Positions 42,827-55,688 of a DNA stretch of 64,000 bases are shown piece after piece; the first letter of the stretch is position 1; every line of letters begins with the position of its first letter. This stretch comes from Mikania micrantha (lineage: Eukaryota > Streptophyta > Magnoliopsida > Asterales > Asteraceae). The stretch spans positions 70,075,139-70,139,138 of the forward strand of contig CM018680.1 of NCBI GenBank assembly GCA_009363875.1, written 5' to 3'. A program made the translations under genes and the position numbers. The notes under the pieces were generated by a model, which ran no database searches, was not told where the DNA came from, and was given only the letters and a program-made list of their open reading frames with translations.

Positions 42827-43875
42827 GACATACTGTTTATTAATCTATCATTTCACACTAGATTATATAATTTAGTAATTTTTTTGTAGAATGTTACCAC
42901 TTTGTTGGAATCAAGCTTCATAACATAAACTTTTATTAATTCATTTATTGTGTAATTTTTTGAATAAAACATACCTGTATCAATTCGTTTATAAGTGAAA
43001 GGGTCAAAATTGCCACTTTTATAGTTTAAAAGTTGTGTTGATAATTATAATGCATGATTATAATGGTGTTTTGTGGTGATTGTAGAGCAGATGGTTGATG
43101 TGCCTGTGGATATTGATATTGATATTTGTTTGGGTTGGTTTGAGTGCGGGAATCAGGATCAACTAGGACAGAAATAAAGCATTGGGTCGAACTCTTCATC
43201 AATTGTTTTATAGATCGTTCTGCAACGCGTGAGACAGATGTTTTATGATTTGAATGGGAGAATTTGGGTTGTAAACAAGAAGACAGTGAGGGGTAGAAAA
43301 CAAAAGAGAAAACACAAGTTTATCATAAAAACTGTTGCTGTTGTGCTGGTTTTTATATGTATGGTGAATTACAGCTTCCAACAACATAAATCTACTCTCA
43401 CTATAAAGCATCTTGCTATTCATCTTGTTATTGTTACCCTCAACCAGTCAACCTCATCATAGTTATCATTATTATTAAAGTTTAAAAGTTAAATATACAT
43501 TTTAGATGAAGTTTGTTAAAATTTCAATCTAGTTGCAATGCAAAATTTCAATCTAAGTTATTACTTTATACTTGGTTATCTATACCATTCTGTTAATGAG
43601 CCTCTCTATACCATTCTGTTGGCTGCGATTACCTTTTGTAACCAGCTAGTTAAAGTGACAACTCATCCCAATATGACTCGGATTGAGGGGCGTCAAGTGT
43701 TAAAGAAAAATGACAAGAATGATTAAATATCAAGTAAAAATGTTAACTTTCATGATAATCAAAGGTGTTGAACAGATGTTTGATGTGTGCTCACCATTCT
43801 TCTAAGTAGATTTGGTATGTATTCCTATACCTAGAACTCATGGAAAAGAGGTTTTTAAGTAGATTTATGAGGCTT
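42827..43875. other. Intergenic sequence upstream of the pseudogene
   Basis: Short open frames occur but none has family features. It may include further decayed parts of the pseudogene's parent. Confidence 0.5.
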
Positions 43876-44335
43876 GTTTGTGATGCCAAGGGTGAATATG
43901 AGGCTGCACTTGAACATTGTGTTAGCCAGCATCACCATGTCTACAGCAGGTCAAGACTCTGATGTTGCAGCCATTGATGTGTGTATAGGTGATGCTTATC
44001 TGTCTCTGGCTCGTTATGATGAAGCAGTGTTTGCTTATCAGAAGGCATTAAATTGAGGCTCAAATGGGAGTGTTGTATTACATGATGAGGAGTTATTCTA
44101 ACTCGTATGATTATTTCCAGGCTGCTGTTTCAAAGCTAAGAGTGGTTGTAGGGGAAAAAATCTGCTTTGTTTGGTAATGTTTTGAACCAAATGGGACTCG
44201 CGTGTGTTCATATCGATCTGTTAGATGAGGCTGCTGAATGTTTTGAAGAAGCAAAGGGTGTTTTGGAGGTGGAATATGGTCCTCATCATCCAGATAAACT
44301 TGGGGTTTACATTAATCTTGCTTCTTAACATAAAC
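43876..44335 (+). pseudogene. Kinesin-light-chain-related (TPR) protein pseudogene
   Basis: Broken frames read EYEAALEH, then VLASITMSTAGQDSDVAAID / CIGDAYLSLARYDEAVFAYQ KALN, then YYMMRSYSNSYDYFQAAVSK, then NQMGLACVHIDLLDEAAECF and VEYGPHHPDKLGVYINLA. These are tetratricopeptide repeats in the order and style of plant kinesin light chain-related proteins, which help organise cellulose synthase and microtubule attachment at the cell cortex. There is a frameshift near 43917, a stop after KALN, a missing segment between repeats and another frameshift near 44155, so no functional protein is made. It is a gene fragment. Whether it was retrocopied or carried by a transposon is unclear, because no poly(A) or terminal repeats were identified. 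Confidence 0.7.
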
Positions 44336-44960
44336 TTTGTTGTTTGTTATAGATTTATGGGTGATTTTGAGGGTTTAGTTCATAATCTAAAATGAATGGT
44401 CTAATCATGATGTTTTTAAGTTATTTATATATTGAATATCATGTTTATGCTATTATACATGGTTAGATTCTACGATGTAATCAAATTTGAGAAACAAACA
44501 ATTGAAACTTAACTCCATGTCTTTAATGACAGCATCATTTGCAAGTATATGGAAGCTTCATCCAGTGGGGTTATGTCCAAAGAATCTCCCGTAGACAGTT
44601 TACCAACCTAAAAATGGTCAAAGAGATAAGTTGGAAAACTTTGGAGTCAAAGTAATCCACCCTCCTTACCAGGTAGGAAGTCAAAAAATGAATGACAGCA
44701 AATAACAACACTAAAAGAACTCAACAATGTTTTCATTTCAAAGCAATTATTATTTTCTACATCAGTAAATGTAATTTGCATCTTGTACACATCAGAAAGC
44801 ATAGTTTTGCAAGAGATTCTAAAAAATTGGATCAAAATCACCAATTTGCATGAGAAATGAAGGTTTTGACAATAAAAGGGAAAAAAATAAACATCAATCA
44901 TTAACGGATCTTATTAAATCCACAAAGTTATAGGGAAATGTACTAGCAATTTAAGTATTA
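44336..44960. other. Intergenic sequence, nothing recognised
   Basis: AT-rich. No gene or terminal repeat found. Confidence 0.6.
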
Positions 44961-45458
44961 AGTATTATGTATTTGTTGATTAGGTAGAAACGAGTCACCG
45001 CATGAGCCACTAAAGACTCAAGATTACGAAGAAACTTGATGATCAAAAGACCCGAAGACCACAAAAAATGATAGAGCTTAATTTATTATTTATTAATTAT
45101 TATCATTTTGTTGTATTTGTTATTTTTAGGGTTTTAGGTCATGTAACACTATAAAGAGTGATTATTCTCATTTGTAGTAAAAATAATTAAACAGACAAGA
45201 GAGTGGTAAGGGTGTGCTTCAAATGTAATCTTGAGAAAGCTCTCCCACATGAACTCAATGAATTATTTATCCATGGAGTTTGAGAGCATGTGAGGAGTAC
45301 GTAATGTAATCTTGTTGACTAATGATACTTATTTGCTTTACATTGTTAGTCGTTACATTACATCTCAGATTCGTTCTTGGCTGCGTTCTTCAACATCTTC
45401 ACCCATCTTCAAGCCTTTCTCAGATTCGAGTAGGTCATATTCCGCAACCGATTTTACA
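44961..45458 (+). repeat. 5' LTR (truncated) of the non-coding LTR element
   Basis: Aligns with 47204-47700 from AGTATTAT...TTTGTTGATTAGG onward and ends GATTTTACA. Confidence 0.82.
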
Positions 45459-45460
45459 AT

Positions 45461-45472
45461 TGGTATCAGAGC
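45461..45472 (+). promoter_or_regulatory. Primer binding site of the non-coding LTR element
   Basis: TGGTATCAGAGC, initiator-Met type. Confidence 0.9.
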
Positions 45473-45859
45473 CAAGTTCCCGAGATTATCATTCTAACCA
45501 TTGATTCTCTCAAACGTGTGCTCAATATCCTGATTTTGTGAATTTTTGTGAAAGTTCTTTGAAGATGTTCTTGAAACTGGGTTCGTCAATTTATTTGTGT
45601 TTTTGTGGTTTGATTTGTTAAAACCCAAGTGGGTTTTGGCTCTCCCTAATTTCAGCCAAAACCCCACCCAAATCCGATCATCATCGGATGTTTTATCAAA
45701 TTTTTATTCATATGGTAACAATGGCGGCTGTTAACAAAATCAGAGCAGCTGGGTTTGTTTTAGAAAAGAACAAAATGATGACGGCGGTGTTCTTGAGTTT
45801 AGGGTTTTCAGATGGTTTTAGTTGATTGGTTTTCGAAAGCTTACCATTGATATTCTTTA

Positions 45860-46090
45860 AAATTATAAGCTTCCGATGGCTATTGCTTCCTATGGCTACT
45901 GCTTCTGATTGGAAATTGCTTCTTGAGAACAAGTTGCTTCCTATTGGAAAAATTGCTTCCTAAGCATAAGTTGCTTCTTTAGCATAAGTTGCCTCCGAAG
46001 CATAATTTGATTCCGATTGAAAAAATTGCTTCCTAAGCATAAGTTGATTCAGATTGGAAACTGCTTCCGAAGCATCTTCTGAAGACGGCT
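45860..46090 (+). repeat. Degenerate TTGCTTCC(G/T)AAGCATAAG minisatellite
   Basis: About ten irregular units in the internal region. Four or five keep the core TTCCGA seen in the Sireviruses, while others read TTCCTA. Confidence 0.7.
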
Positions 46091-47123
46091 CCTTCTGATG
46101 AGTGAAGTTATTTCTAAATTGAATTACTATCGCTTTCGAAAGATACTTACAAAGAGCAAAGGTATTATTGGTATGTAAAGAAGTTAGTTTCTTAAGTGTT
46201 AATTTGTGATGTCCAAGTTCTAATGCATCTACAAATTAATACTTCTGAAGTTAACTAAACTATTTAAAGAACCAAAGTTTTTGGTAAAAAAGAAGGTTAG
46301 CTTCTTAAGTGTTTATTTATGATGTCCAAGTGCTAATGCATCCTCAAATCAACACTTTAGAAATTGATAACATATGACATCACTTTTGAAACACATTAGC
46401 CTCTGGTTCGCTTATTCAGTCACATTGTTGGAAGTACTTAACTCTTTGGCATGATAGAGCTGAAACTTATACGTCATCCAAAAGTCAAAATAAGTTAATG
46501 ATATCTATTCTGTAAGTCCAATTGGTGTTCCAGATATGCAGCATGGAACATATTACCGGTTAGCAATGATTGCTTTCGAAGAACACTACTTGTATTTGAA
46601 GACATGGAGGGTTTTCACACGTCAGTTTTCTATAGCATCAGTTTAGGGGGAGATTGATGGATTGAAACTGATGGCAAGAGTGTTATTATTGGTTTATCAG
46701 TGAAGACTTCGGTTTCATTGATGTGAATATTTCTTGTTTCAACTTTGAATACTTTTAAGAATTAGACTGTTGGGACATGCATTACATTTATCTTTAAACC
46801 TTTATATGTCATATGTTCATTACAAGGTTGGGATTCCTATACTTGAACTGACACCCTATATTCTGATATCCTTTGGCAGTGGGAATGAAGATTAAGATTG
46901 CTAATCGTAGGGGGTGCTTGATTAGAGGGGAAGAAAATAAATGAAAGACATGGAACTTCAAGAAGATTGTTTTGGGTTTGATAAGTGGAATAAAGATAGT
47001 TTCACAATTTGTTGCGATGAAAGATATATGAATTGTATCTACACAAGTTCATTCTTATTATTCATATTTGTTTCATCATACTTCTGCATTGGCTTACATT
47101 CATCTAACCAAATAGGGGGAGAT

Positions 47124-47700
47124 TGTTGGGTCTAGAAAAGTCAAGAAAACAGTTAATTTGGATAAATAGAATGTAAACAAGAAGTATTATTTATTTGTTG
47201 ATTAGGGAGCAACGAGTCACCGCACGAGCCAATAAAGACTCAAGACTACGAAGAAACTTGATGATCAAAAGACCCGAAGACCACAACAAATGATAGAGCT
47301 TAATTTATTATTTATTATATATTATCATTTTGTTGTATTTGTTGTTTTTAGGGTTTTAGGTCATGTGACACTATAAATAGTGATTATTCTCATTTGTAGT
47401 AAAAATAACCAGACAAGAGAGTGGTAAGGGTGTGCTTCAAATGTAATCTTGAGAGAGCTCTCCCTCATGAACTCCATGGATTATTTATCCATGGAGTTTG
47501 AGAGCATCTCAGGGGTAGGTAATGTAATCTTGTTAACTAATGAATCTTATTTGCTTTACATTGTTAGTCGTTAAATTACATCTCAGATTCGTTCTTGGTT
47601 GCGTTCTTCAACGTCTTCTCCCATTTTCAAGACTTTCTCTGTTCATGTTCTGCTTAATCTTCACAAATCGGGTAGATCATATTCCGCAACCGATTTTACA
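47124..47700 (+). repeat. 3' LTR of the non-coding LTR element (577 bp)
   Basis: TGTTGGGTCTAG to GATTTTACA, preceded by a polypurine tract. Confidence 0.85.
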
Positions 47701-48105
47701 ATCTTGTTTGAGAAATTTCTCAGTTTATGTGAGGATAGATCTGATCACACGATGATGATCATGTTATAGTTTTGTGAGGTTTTCTGTAAAAGAGATTGAG
47801 TCTATTTCTTTCGGTTGTTTTTCCGATCTGTAATTTTGTTTTTTCTTTTATTGATCACAGATTCATAAGGAATCTATAAGTTGGAATATCATGTTTTTGT
47901 AACAAAAACTGATATAGAAAAGTTCTAGGCAAGGGTTGTGATAAACTAAATGATATTAACATATATGTAAAATTACTTGATTAATCATGTATTCAAGGGG
48001 CTCATGGTAAGATCAGAAAAAACAAAGAATCAAGAAATCTAGAATGTGAAAGTTTGGGAGAACTTACTAAACTTGTTTGCATTTAATCTTTAGAAGACAT
48101 TCAAA
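47701..48105. other. Intergenic sequence, nothing recognised
   Basis: No features found. Confidence 0.6.
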
Positions 48106-48403
48106 CGCTTCATTTGAATTTATACGTATGGGGATGAATATTTATCAAGTACTTTAACTCAATCATTAAAGATTGTATATGACTACTATATAGTGTGACA
48201 TATCAATCGTAACTGGGTCGGGTTTTTACACCATTTCCTAGGCACAGGCCTTAGAAATATGTGAAAAACAGACACGTCAGGTTAAAATGCCCTGATAAAT
48301 GGAGCTCACTAATAACTAGAGCTCACTAATCAAAGAGGAAAAACGCTCAAAATGTTGAGTTCATGACACTCCATTTATGCGAGAGAAGGTCTCATAGTGC
48401 TAA

Positions 48404-50100
48404 GTGCATGTTTGGGATTCCATTTGAATCAACTTTTTAACTTATTAACTTAATGAAAAAGTTAATAAGTTAAAAAGATGTTTGGTAACTTAAAAAATAC
48501 TTTTGGTTTTAACTTTTTGATTAATGTTAAAAAGTTATTTTTGAGAAGCTACTTTTTGTAGCTTATATAAGTGTTTTTTTAACTTTTTGTGGTTATAATA
48601 TGTTATAATTTTGGTGGGAACTAATTCACAGACCTCATTGTATACAAGCCTGGTGGAAACATGCTCTAAGTCCATCTTCTCTGATTCATCTTCAAAACAT
48701 GATCTTCACCGTTTCAAATACCGAACCCTTCATCTTCCTCACGATTCGCCTCACCACCATAAATCGTAAATGGAGACCCTCACCATTGTTACTGTACAGA
48801 CCTTTTTCCTTTCCCCTCGGTCTTCGCGAGTAATTGGCCGGAGCAAGAGTAGGTTGCCGGAACAGGACGTCGGTCTTCGAGAGTAGTCGGCTGGATCAGG
48901 AGCACTCGTCGATTCTTCCTATAGCACTCGCCTTTCTCTGATTTAGGTGTTAACACCATGCCCTAATTTGTCAGATTGTACAGGAATTTTCACCTGTAAT
49001 AGAACTTTCCTCCTGTTTATGCAATTTTGTACAGTGGTATTGTACAATTTTGTACCTGTAATGGAATTATCACCTGCATTCGTATGCATATGAATTTTCC
49101 AAGTGGTATTTGTTATGATTATTTCTTATTTGAATTCAATTGCACAAGAAGATTCATAGTTATCTGAATTCATTTTGAGCATACATATAATTCATAGTTA
49201 TCAAAAAGCAAAATCGTGAAGCTTTTATGTTTCCAACGACCCATGAAGCCAAAATGGAGTTTCTTAAATTACTAATGGAAGAATGAGTTGTTTGTTTGAA
49301 GTGTGTTAAATTTTTTGAACCTTTGTATGGAATGCTCCTTGTGGTACAAACATTCGTTATCATCTACCGGATTTTCGTCGTGGTTAGCAATTGTTGCTCG
49401 TGCTCCTCGTTGACCAAAAGAGACATTTAACCATCGCCACTCATCATTGCGAAATATCATTGAACGAACTTTTAGAGTGTGGAAAGCAAGGTGGGCTTTA
49501 TTGAGAGATATGCATGTTAAGTACAAGTATGAGCACCAAGTTAGTATTGTTATTGCATCCATGGCGGTTCATGACTTTATTAGAAAGGCCAATCGGTTTG
49601 ATAAAGCTTTTAACAAGGCGGAAGATGAATCATACAGCCCCACAGAAGTTGAAAGTAGTAATGATGCTCATGAAGAAAGCCCAAGTACACATCGTACAAA
49701 TATTAATGATTTGTATATGGCAGCGGTACGAGATATGATTGCTCAAGAAATGATGGAATCGCAAGTGTAGTATGAAAAAAAATTGGATCTTTGGAATTTT
49801 TTGGTATTTTTAATGAAGTTTAATTTTTTTAATGTATTTTAAAATATATTATTTTGATATTTTTAATGAATTTTAAGTTTCAATTATTGTTTACAAAAAA
49901 ATATTATATAATCATATATGTTTGTTGGTAAGAATGTCCTTTTTTTGTCAAAACAGATATCCAAACAACTTATTGACTTCTCATGCACAAAAGCTAATCC
50001 AAACGCTATTTTTAAAACTTCATTTCAAAAATTTATAAGTTAATAATCACTTTTGACAAAAAGTCTTTTTAAACTTAATAAGCAGTCACAAACATGCCCT
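48404..50100 (+). mobile_element. PIF/Harbinger transposon, decayed (1697 bp)
   Basis: Ends GTGCATGTTTGGGA and the inverse CACAAACATGCCC lie between 3-bp TAA repeats (48401-48403, 50101-50103), the preferred PIF/Harbinger target. Inverted AACTTATTAACTT-type words lie just inside. Comparison with copy A of the host repeat shows the empty site. It encodes only the tail of the transposase. Confidence 0.85.
49330..49770 (+). pseudogene. PIF/Harbinger transposase, C-terminal remnant
   Basis: From 49447 an open frame reads RNIIERTFRVWKARWALLRD, then HQVSIVIASMAVHDFIRK, the conserved C-terminal part of plant Harbinger (DDE_4-type) transposases. Upstream, pieces such as NIRYHLPDFRRG and PKETFNHRHSS are recognisable but separated by a stop and a frameshift. 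The N-terminal catalytic portion is missing. The protein would be inactive. Confidence 0.8.
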
Positions 50101-51062
50101 AAGTTCAAATTTCTTAAATGTTGGCAATAACATAGGACGTCTTTCAAACTACTCTTTAAGGCTTATCCGACATCCAATATGATAATTAGAGAGAGTGTGT
50201 CATTATGCGTTGCCATATGTTGTATTCATGACGCACTAGGATCTGAGGTATGGTTAGGGATCCAGTATTGTGAGGGTCAAATGATGTTATGATTGATTCA
50301 AAAGAAGCACACAATCACAAATTTAAACTATGAAATATAAAATGAAAGGAAAAAAATAGTATAAGAAAAATGATTAAATGATACAAAAATCAAATGTCAA
50401 TTCGAGCTTTTTTTCTTTTTTTCTCAATTGATTGTTAAATCGAAATTTTGAAAACCAAATATCTGATACGAGTTATTTAGGTCAAAAATAATTGAATGTG
50501 ACCTACACAAGTAAACCATAAACGAACTCATAATTTCATTAATTGATAAGCTTTGATTACAACTATATGACCTTAATATCGCCTCTCGACTCAACTATGG
50601 TGTATTAATACAATGAAATTGATTCTATTCTGCTCTGTAGTGTTACAGTAGAGGTGTAAACGAGCCGAGTCCAGTCCGAGCTCATTAAAGCTGGAGCTCG
50701 ACTCGTTTCAACAAAATAGGACCCGAGCTTGCCTCGATAGAAAATTTTCAGGCTTGAGCTTGGCACGTTAGAAATTTTCAAGCTCAAGCTCGACTCGTTA
50801 GAAAATTTTCAGGCTCAGCTCGGCTCATTTATCTTTTAGTTATTCAATTTAATATATATATTGTTATTTTATACTTAATTTAACATAAATAGATGATTTA
50901 AATATATTTATCATAATTTATATATATAAGTAATTAATTTTATAAGTATACACTTAATAGATTAATAAAAATTATATAATTAAAATGTTTGTTTATGCTT
51001 GCGAACCGACTCGAGCTTTATAACTAAACGAGCCATAATTCTGGGCTTGAGCACGTTAAATA

Positions 51063-51321
51063 TGTTGGACTAATCTTGTAATTATAAAGAGTTAAAGGGT
51101 TTAAATTAAAAGTCCTAGTTTAAATTAGTTTTGGATTAGATTGTTTTGTTTTTTTCAGCATGTTTTTAGGGATAAACTTTGACTTTTTAAGGTTGTTTTT
51201 TATTATAAATAGGGTTAAGTTTTAGGGCTAATTGTACCTCAATTTTATTCAATAAAAGCTTTTGTTTTTCTGAGTTTATCTTCTGCTTTTATCTTCCGCT
51301 TATTGAGAGTATCAGTCTTCA
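51063..51321 (+). repeat. 5' LTR of the gag-only element (259 bp)
   Basis: TGTTGGACTAATC to CAGTCTTCA. It includes TATAAATAGGG near 51216, a probable TATA box. Confidence 0.88.
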
Positions 51322-51514
51322 ATTGGTATCAAAGCTATCAAGCTCATCCCGTTCGACCATAGAAGACTCGATTCCAAGATTGAAGGCTCTGTGAAGACGA
51401 CCTGTTCCAGGACGAAATCAAAGGGTTGTTACAAGTGACGATCGGTGAAGGCTAAGCCCAGGCTACGAATGTCGCATCCCAGGCGACATTGAAGGGTTGG
51501 TCTCAGAAGAAATT

Positions 51515-54426
51515 TGTCACACCCCCAAATTTTCAACTAACGGAATCATACCGTTTGGGACGTGACAAACCAGGATCTCAGATCATTAGACATAGCGAAG
51601 ACCTCTATATGCTTTTCAAACATAAACTTTGGTCTTAGTTGTAAAATTTCAGAGTTCTAACGTTGCGGAAGCGTTTGTAAAGTAAACCAATACCATGTTC
51701 ACTACAAATGTAAATTACAATATAAATGTTTTAAATAACCAAATTCACAACAACTGAAATGTAATTGATGCATGAGACTCGATCTCCTAGTCCCTGCCTG
51801 CTGAATCTCGTACCTTAGCGTCCTGAGAAAACATGCAAGTTAGTCAACACAAAGGTTGGTGCATACACAGGTTTGTATGAGTAAACACAAATGTTTGAAT
51901 CAATTGTTTGAACAAGCTGTTTGTATATAATGTTTGCAGATCACATGATCACACATTGCATAGTCATGATAGCTAGTCATTGTACTATTTACATAAGTGG
52001 TCGACACCGAAGCTGACTGTTGTAATGTTTAATAGCCTTTTCCCTATTGTCTAGCATAAACAATAGTAATGTGTGTTTGGTCATTTAAACACTTGCGTAG
52101 ATCCCATCTACCAAGTGAGGTTTGTCAAACCCAATAGATCTATCTTCAACTACCATGCTTTGCACTAGGGCAAACTAAACGGTTCGATAATGTTAGGCTT
52201 TGTAATGCTATGTTTGCACTTATAGTAAACAGTTAACTCATGCAAGTGATATGTGTCTAAAATGTTTGTTTGCACATGTTTTCTCCCCCAAAACAGTAAA
52301 ATGTAAAAAGGGGCCGTGTACGCACCTTTGATATCAAACAGAATGATCACGTGTTTGTAAATTCGCGTAGACAATCTTCTACGAATAATCTGTGTAATTT
52401 ACGATAACGTTTCGTTATTTGAAATGTTAATTCATGTTTGTGGTCACATACGTGTCAGCACATGTATATTTAGTCGTTTGAAATGTTCATACAATAACAT
52501 GTACGAATTTACACTCGTTTGTTTAAATCGTATAAACGTATACGATTTAACTTAAACACACGTAAATATACGTGATCGTGTTTTCGAGTAAAAATGTAAA
52601 TTTTATTATTTCATTTTGTTTGAAATTCCGTTACGGTTCCAACGCAACTCGAACGGATCAAAACGGACTTAAAACGAAGAATTTATGTTTGAAATACTAA
52701 ATATTAGGTTTAAATCCAAAAAGAGGTGGAGTACAGGTTCGAACCTGTGACCCCCCACTTCAATCCCACGCAAACTACCACTCTGATCTGCTAGAATTTC
52801 GTAACCTGTTTCCATTTTAAATTGTTTTAAATATACCCCAACCGGTTCCCCTTTGATCATTGTAACCGAATCCATTTAGATCCAATTGACCCGAATTAGA
52901 CTAAAATCAAACTCAAACCATATGGTTAATTCCTTTATGGACCCAGTCGCATTCCCTCATGGTTTTAATTTGATTAATATCCCACCAAAGCATTTTAATT
53001 TGATGTGTTTAGGTTCGAACATGATTATCAAAAACCCATCATTCTAATTTAATAAATTCATTTATGTTTTACTATACTTTCTTAGGGTTTTCATTAAACT
53101 ATATATTTCGAAGCTATCTTAAATGTTTAATTTGATTTTTGTGTTCAATCACATCAAAAACCCCAATCCTTTTTGATCGACGAACCCTAATATCCAAATT
53201 CATACAATTCATTGTTATTTGATGAAATTGACAGGGGAATCTTGTTAATCGGAGCTTTTAGAAACTTAAGGCATCAATCAATTTGATTTTTGAACTCATT
53301 TGGTTAGAAACCCCCAAAACGTTTTTATCTAAGAACCTTAGAAATCGAATTTGACTAATTCGTTATTAAAACATGAAATTAGCATAGGGTTATCTTTGGT
53401 CGGAACCTTCTGAAACTATAGGTGCCATTTAATTTGATTTTTAAACTTGTTTTGATCGAAACCCCCAAACCGTTATCTAGTATGAACCATAGAATTAAAA
53501 CTTCAGTAAATCGATGTTGTTGCAAGAAATTGGCATAGAGGTCTGCTTAGTCGGATGTTTTAGAAGCTTTCCAAATAATTCAATTTGATCATAAAGTTCG
53601 TTTGAGTAAAAATCCCCAAAACATTCTTGTTCAAGAACCCTAATGATCGAACTCAAACAATTTGTTATTGTTTCATAAAATTGACTTGGTTTTATCCTTA
53701 ATCGCATCTTTCTGAGACTAAGGGTACTGATTAATTTGATTTTCAATTTCGTTTGCACAGAAACCCCAAAACGACCTTGACACGAACCCTAATTATTTGA
53801 ACTTGTATAATTCAAGATTATAGCTTCGAATTAACCTAGGGTTATGTTTAGTCGGTCAATTTAGATTGTGTGGGAGTAAGTTTTTACCTGGTTAAATCTC
53901 AATTCGGTGGGGTTCGACTAATGAGTTGATATTCGGCCACCCTCCAATCGAAATCTTCTTTTCGTAGCTTCATGAATCGAATTGTGGTGTGAAGCATAGT
54001 CTAAAAGTGCCGAAAGAGTTTTAGGAAGCTTCAATTTGGTGAATTTCGATTGAATTAAGTGGGTTTTAACTTGAACGACTTCGGTTACCACTTTTGGGTT
54101 GTTAATTCGTTTAATTCGATTATTAATGGATCAATAACGTCTGTTAGTTGTTCATAATCATTAATATGATGATTAAAACTGGTTTAATTCGGTTAATTAC
54201 AATGTATATACTCAATTTCGAATCTCCCTCAAGGGTATGAACGAATTTTGACTTTTTAAAGTCAAAATCGAGCATTTTGGTGAATTACATGTTTAATCAT
54301 TGTGGTTTAAATGTTTTGAACTAATTCTGTTTAATTCTAATCCTTCCAATTTGATTTTGTTTGATTTCGAATTGTTTCCGTTAAGTTTTGGTTAACAGGG
54401 TTAATCCGGAATGCCGGATTGTCACA
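51515..54426 (+). repeat. Solo LTR (2912 bp) inside the gag-only element
   Basis: It starts TGTCACACCCCCAAATTTT and ends GGATTGTCACA. The exact 5-bp duplication AAATT lies at 51510-51514 and 54427-54431. It is non-coding. Same terminal type as the solo LTR at 26462. Confidence 0.82.
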
Positions 54427-54552
54427 AAATTGAAAGTTGACTCCAGGCGACGACGTGGTCTGGGTTGGAACCCTACGTGATTCAGGGGGAAATGATCGGA
54501 GAAAACAGGGGATAACATGTGATAGGTTTGAACCTGAGGTTGACGACTTTGA

Positions 54553-54810
54553 GAGCTTCAATCGGATTTCAATTGGGTTCGATTGGAAGCTGTGAAGATT
54601 CAATCGGATTTCAATTGGGTTCGATTGGGAGCTGTGAAGATCTCGATTGGGATTTTGAGTGATTCAAGACCTGTGTGGGATGAATCAAGCCTGTGTAGGA
54701 AGTATTACAACATGTGTGGGAGAAACAATATCTGTGTGGGAGTAACAACACCTCTGTGGGAGAAGAAAAGACATGTGTGGGCTGAAGCAGAACCTGTGTG
54801 GGCTGAATTG
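54553..54810 (+). repeat. Tandem repeats in the gag-only element leader
   Basis: A unit of about 44 bp (TTCAATCGGATTTCAATTGG and on to AGCTGTGAA) occurs twice at 54557-54641. Then CTGTGTGGG-like words recur about eight times every 20-27 bp to 54810. Confidence 0.75.
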
Positions 54811-54836
54811 AACAAAGTGTTTGATCAAAAGAAATT

Positions 54837-55688
54837 ATGGCAGAAGGGGCAATTGTACAAGCTAGAAAACAATCAAGTATCTCTCTTTAATGTCCAAAGT
54901 TGACATCTACAAACTATACGACATGGGCAATTTTGGTTGAATCAATTTTGCAAGCGAATGGATTACATGAAGCTATTGATCCTATAACCAGAGTAACTCT
55001 AGACCAAAAGAAAACGTTTACCGCCCGAGCTTTTATTCTCCAATCCTTACCTGAAGATATCTTGCCACAAGTAGCAAAACATACCGAGGCTAGAGATGTG
55101 TGGGAGTCAATTCGGGTTCGTTTTCTAGGAGCGGATCGGGTACAAAAGGCAAGACTTCAAACACTTAGAACCGAATTGGAAAAGCTTCACATGGGAGAAA
55201 GTGAGACAATAGATGAGTTTTCGGGTAAGATATTGGCGGTGGTAGAAAAGTTTAAAGAACTTAGTTCATCAATCGAATACGAAGTTGTGGTGAGAAATTT
55301 ACTTAGTGCGGTTCCAACAAAATTCATGCCTATTGTTGTTGCTATCGAGCAATTTGCTGATTTGGATGATATGCTCTTTGAGGAAGCTGTGGGTCGATTG
55401 AAAGCTTATGAGGAGAGAGTTAAAGTGACAAACGTTCATGATCAAGAAAAATTATTGCTTGCTAAAACCGATGAACAAGAGAAGAAAGAAGAGTCTTGTT
55501 GTGAAAGTTGTGGACGAGGTTGCTCAAGTCAAAGTAATAATGAAAGAGGTAGAGGTCGTGATAGAGGACGAGGCCGGTTTAGACCTAATGAAGACCGAGG
55601 TGAACGAGGTGCAAATAGGGACAAGAGCTATATTCGATGTTACAATTGTCAAGAATATGGACACTATGTGTATGAGTGTCCAAAGTAA
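54837..55688 (+). pseudogene. gag: Gag of the gag-only LTR element, one nonsense codon
   Basis: The ATG at 54837 (MAEGAIVQARKQSS) is in frame with the main body. A TAA at 54888-54890 interrupts it after 17 codons. Beyond it 265 codons are open: a copia-type Gag fold (STNYTTWAILVESILQANGL, ARDVWESIRVRFLG, ETIDEFSGKILAVVEKFKEL), a helical linker, an RGRGRDRGRGRF basic stretch and a CX2CX4HX4C zinc knuckle (CYNCQEYGHYVYEC) seven codons from the end. There is no pol after it. It would package its own RNA but depend on enzymes of another element. The early stop may silence this copy unless a downstream start is used. Confidence 0.82.

Larger units (their letters stand above)
44961..47700 (+). mobile_element. 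Non-coding LTR retrotransposon (LARD/TRIM-like), 5' end truncated
   Basis: Two similar LTRs (44961-45458, lacking about 80 bp at the start, and 47124-47700) flank 1665 bp without coding capacity. TGGTATCAGAGC follows the 5' LTR after two bases, and TAGGGGGAGAT precedes the 3' LTR. The LTRs differ at many positions, so it is older than the elements at 6077 and 29209. It needs enzymes from another element. Internal 45860-46090 repeats TTGCTTCCNAAGCATAAG-like units. Confidence 0.85.

Noticed and set aside
43874..44056. Functional small TPR protein
   Set aside because: The frame is one piece of a broken kinesin-light-chain-related copy with frameshifts on both sides.
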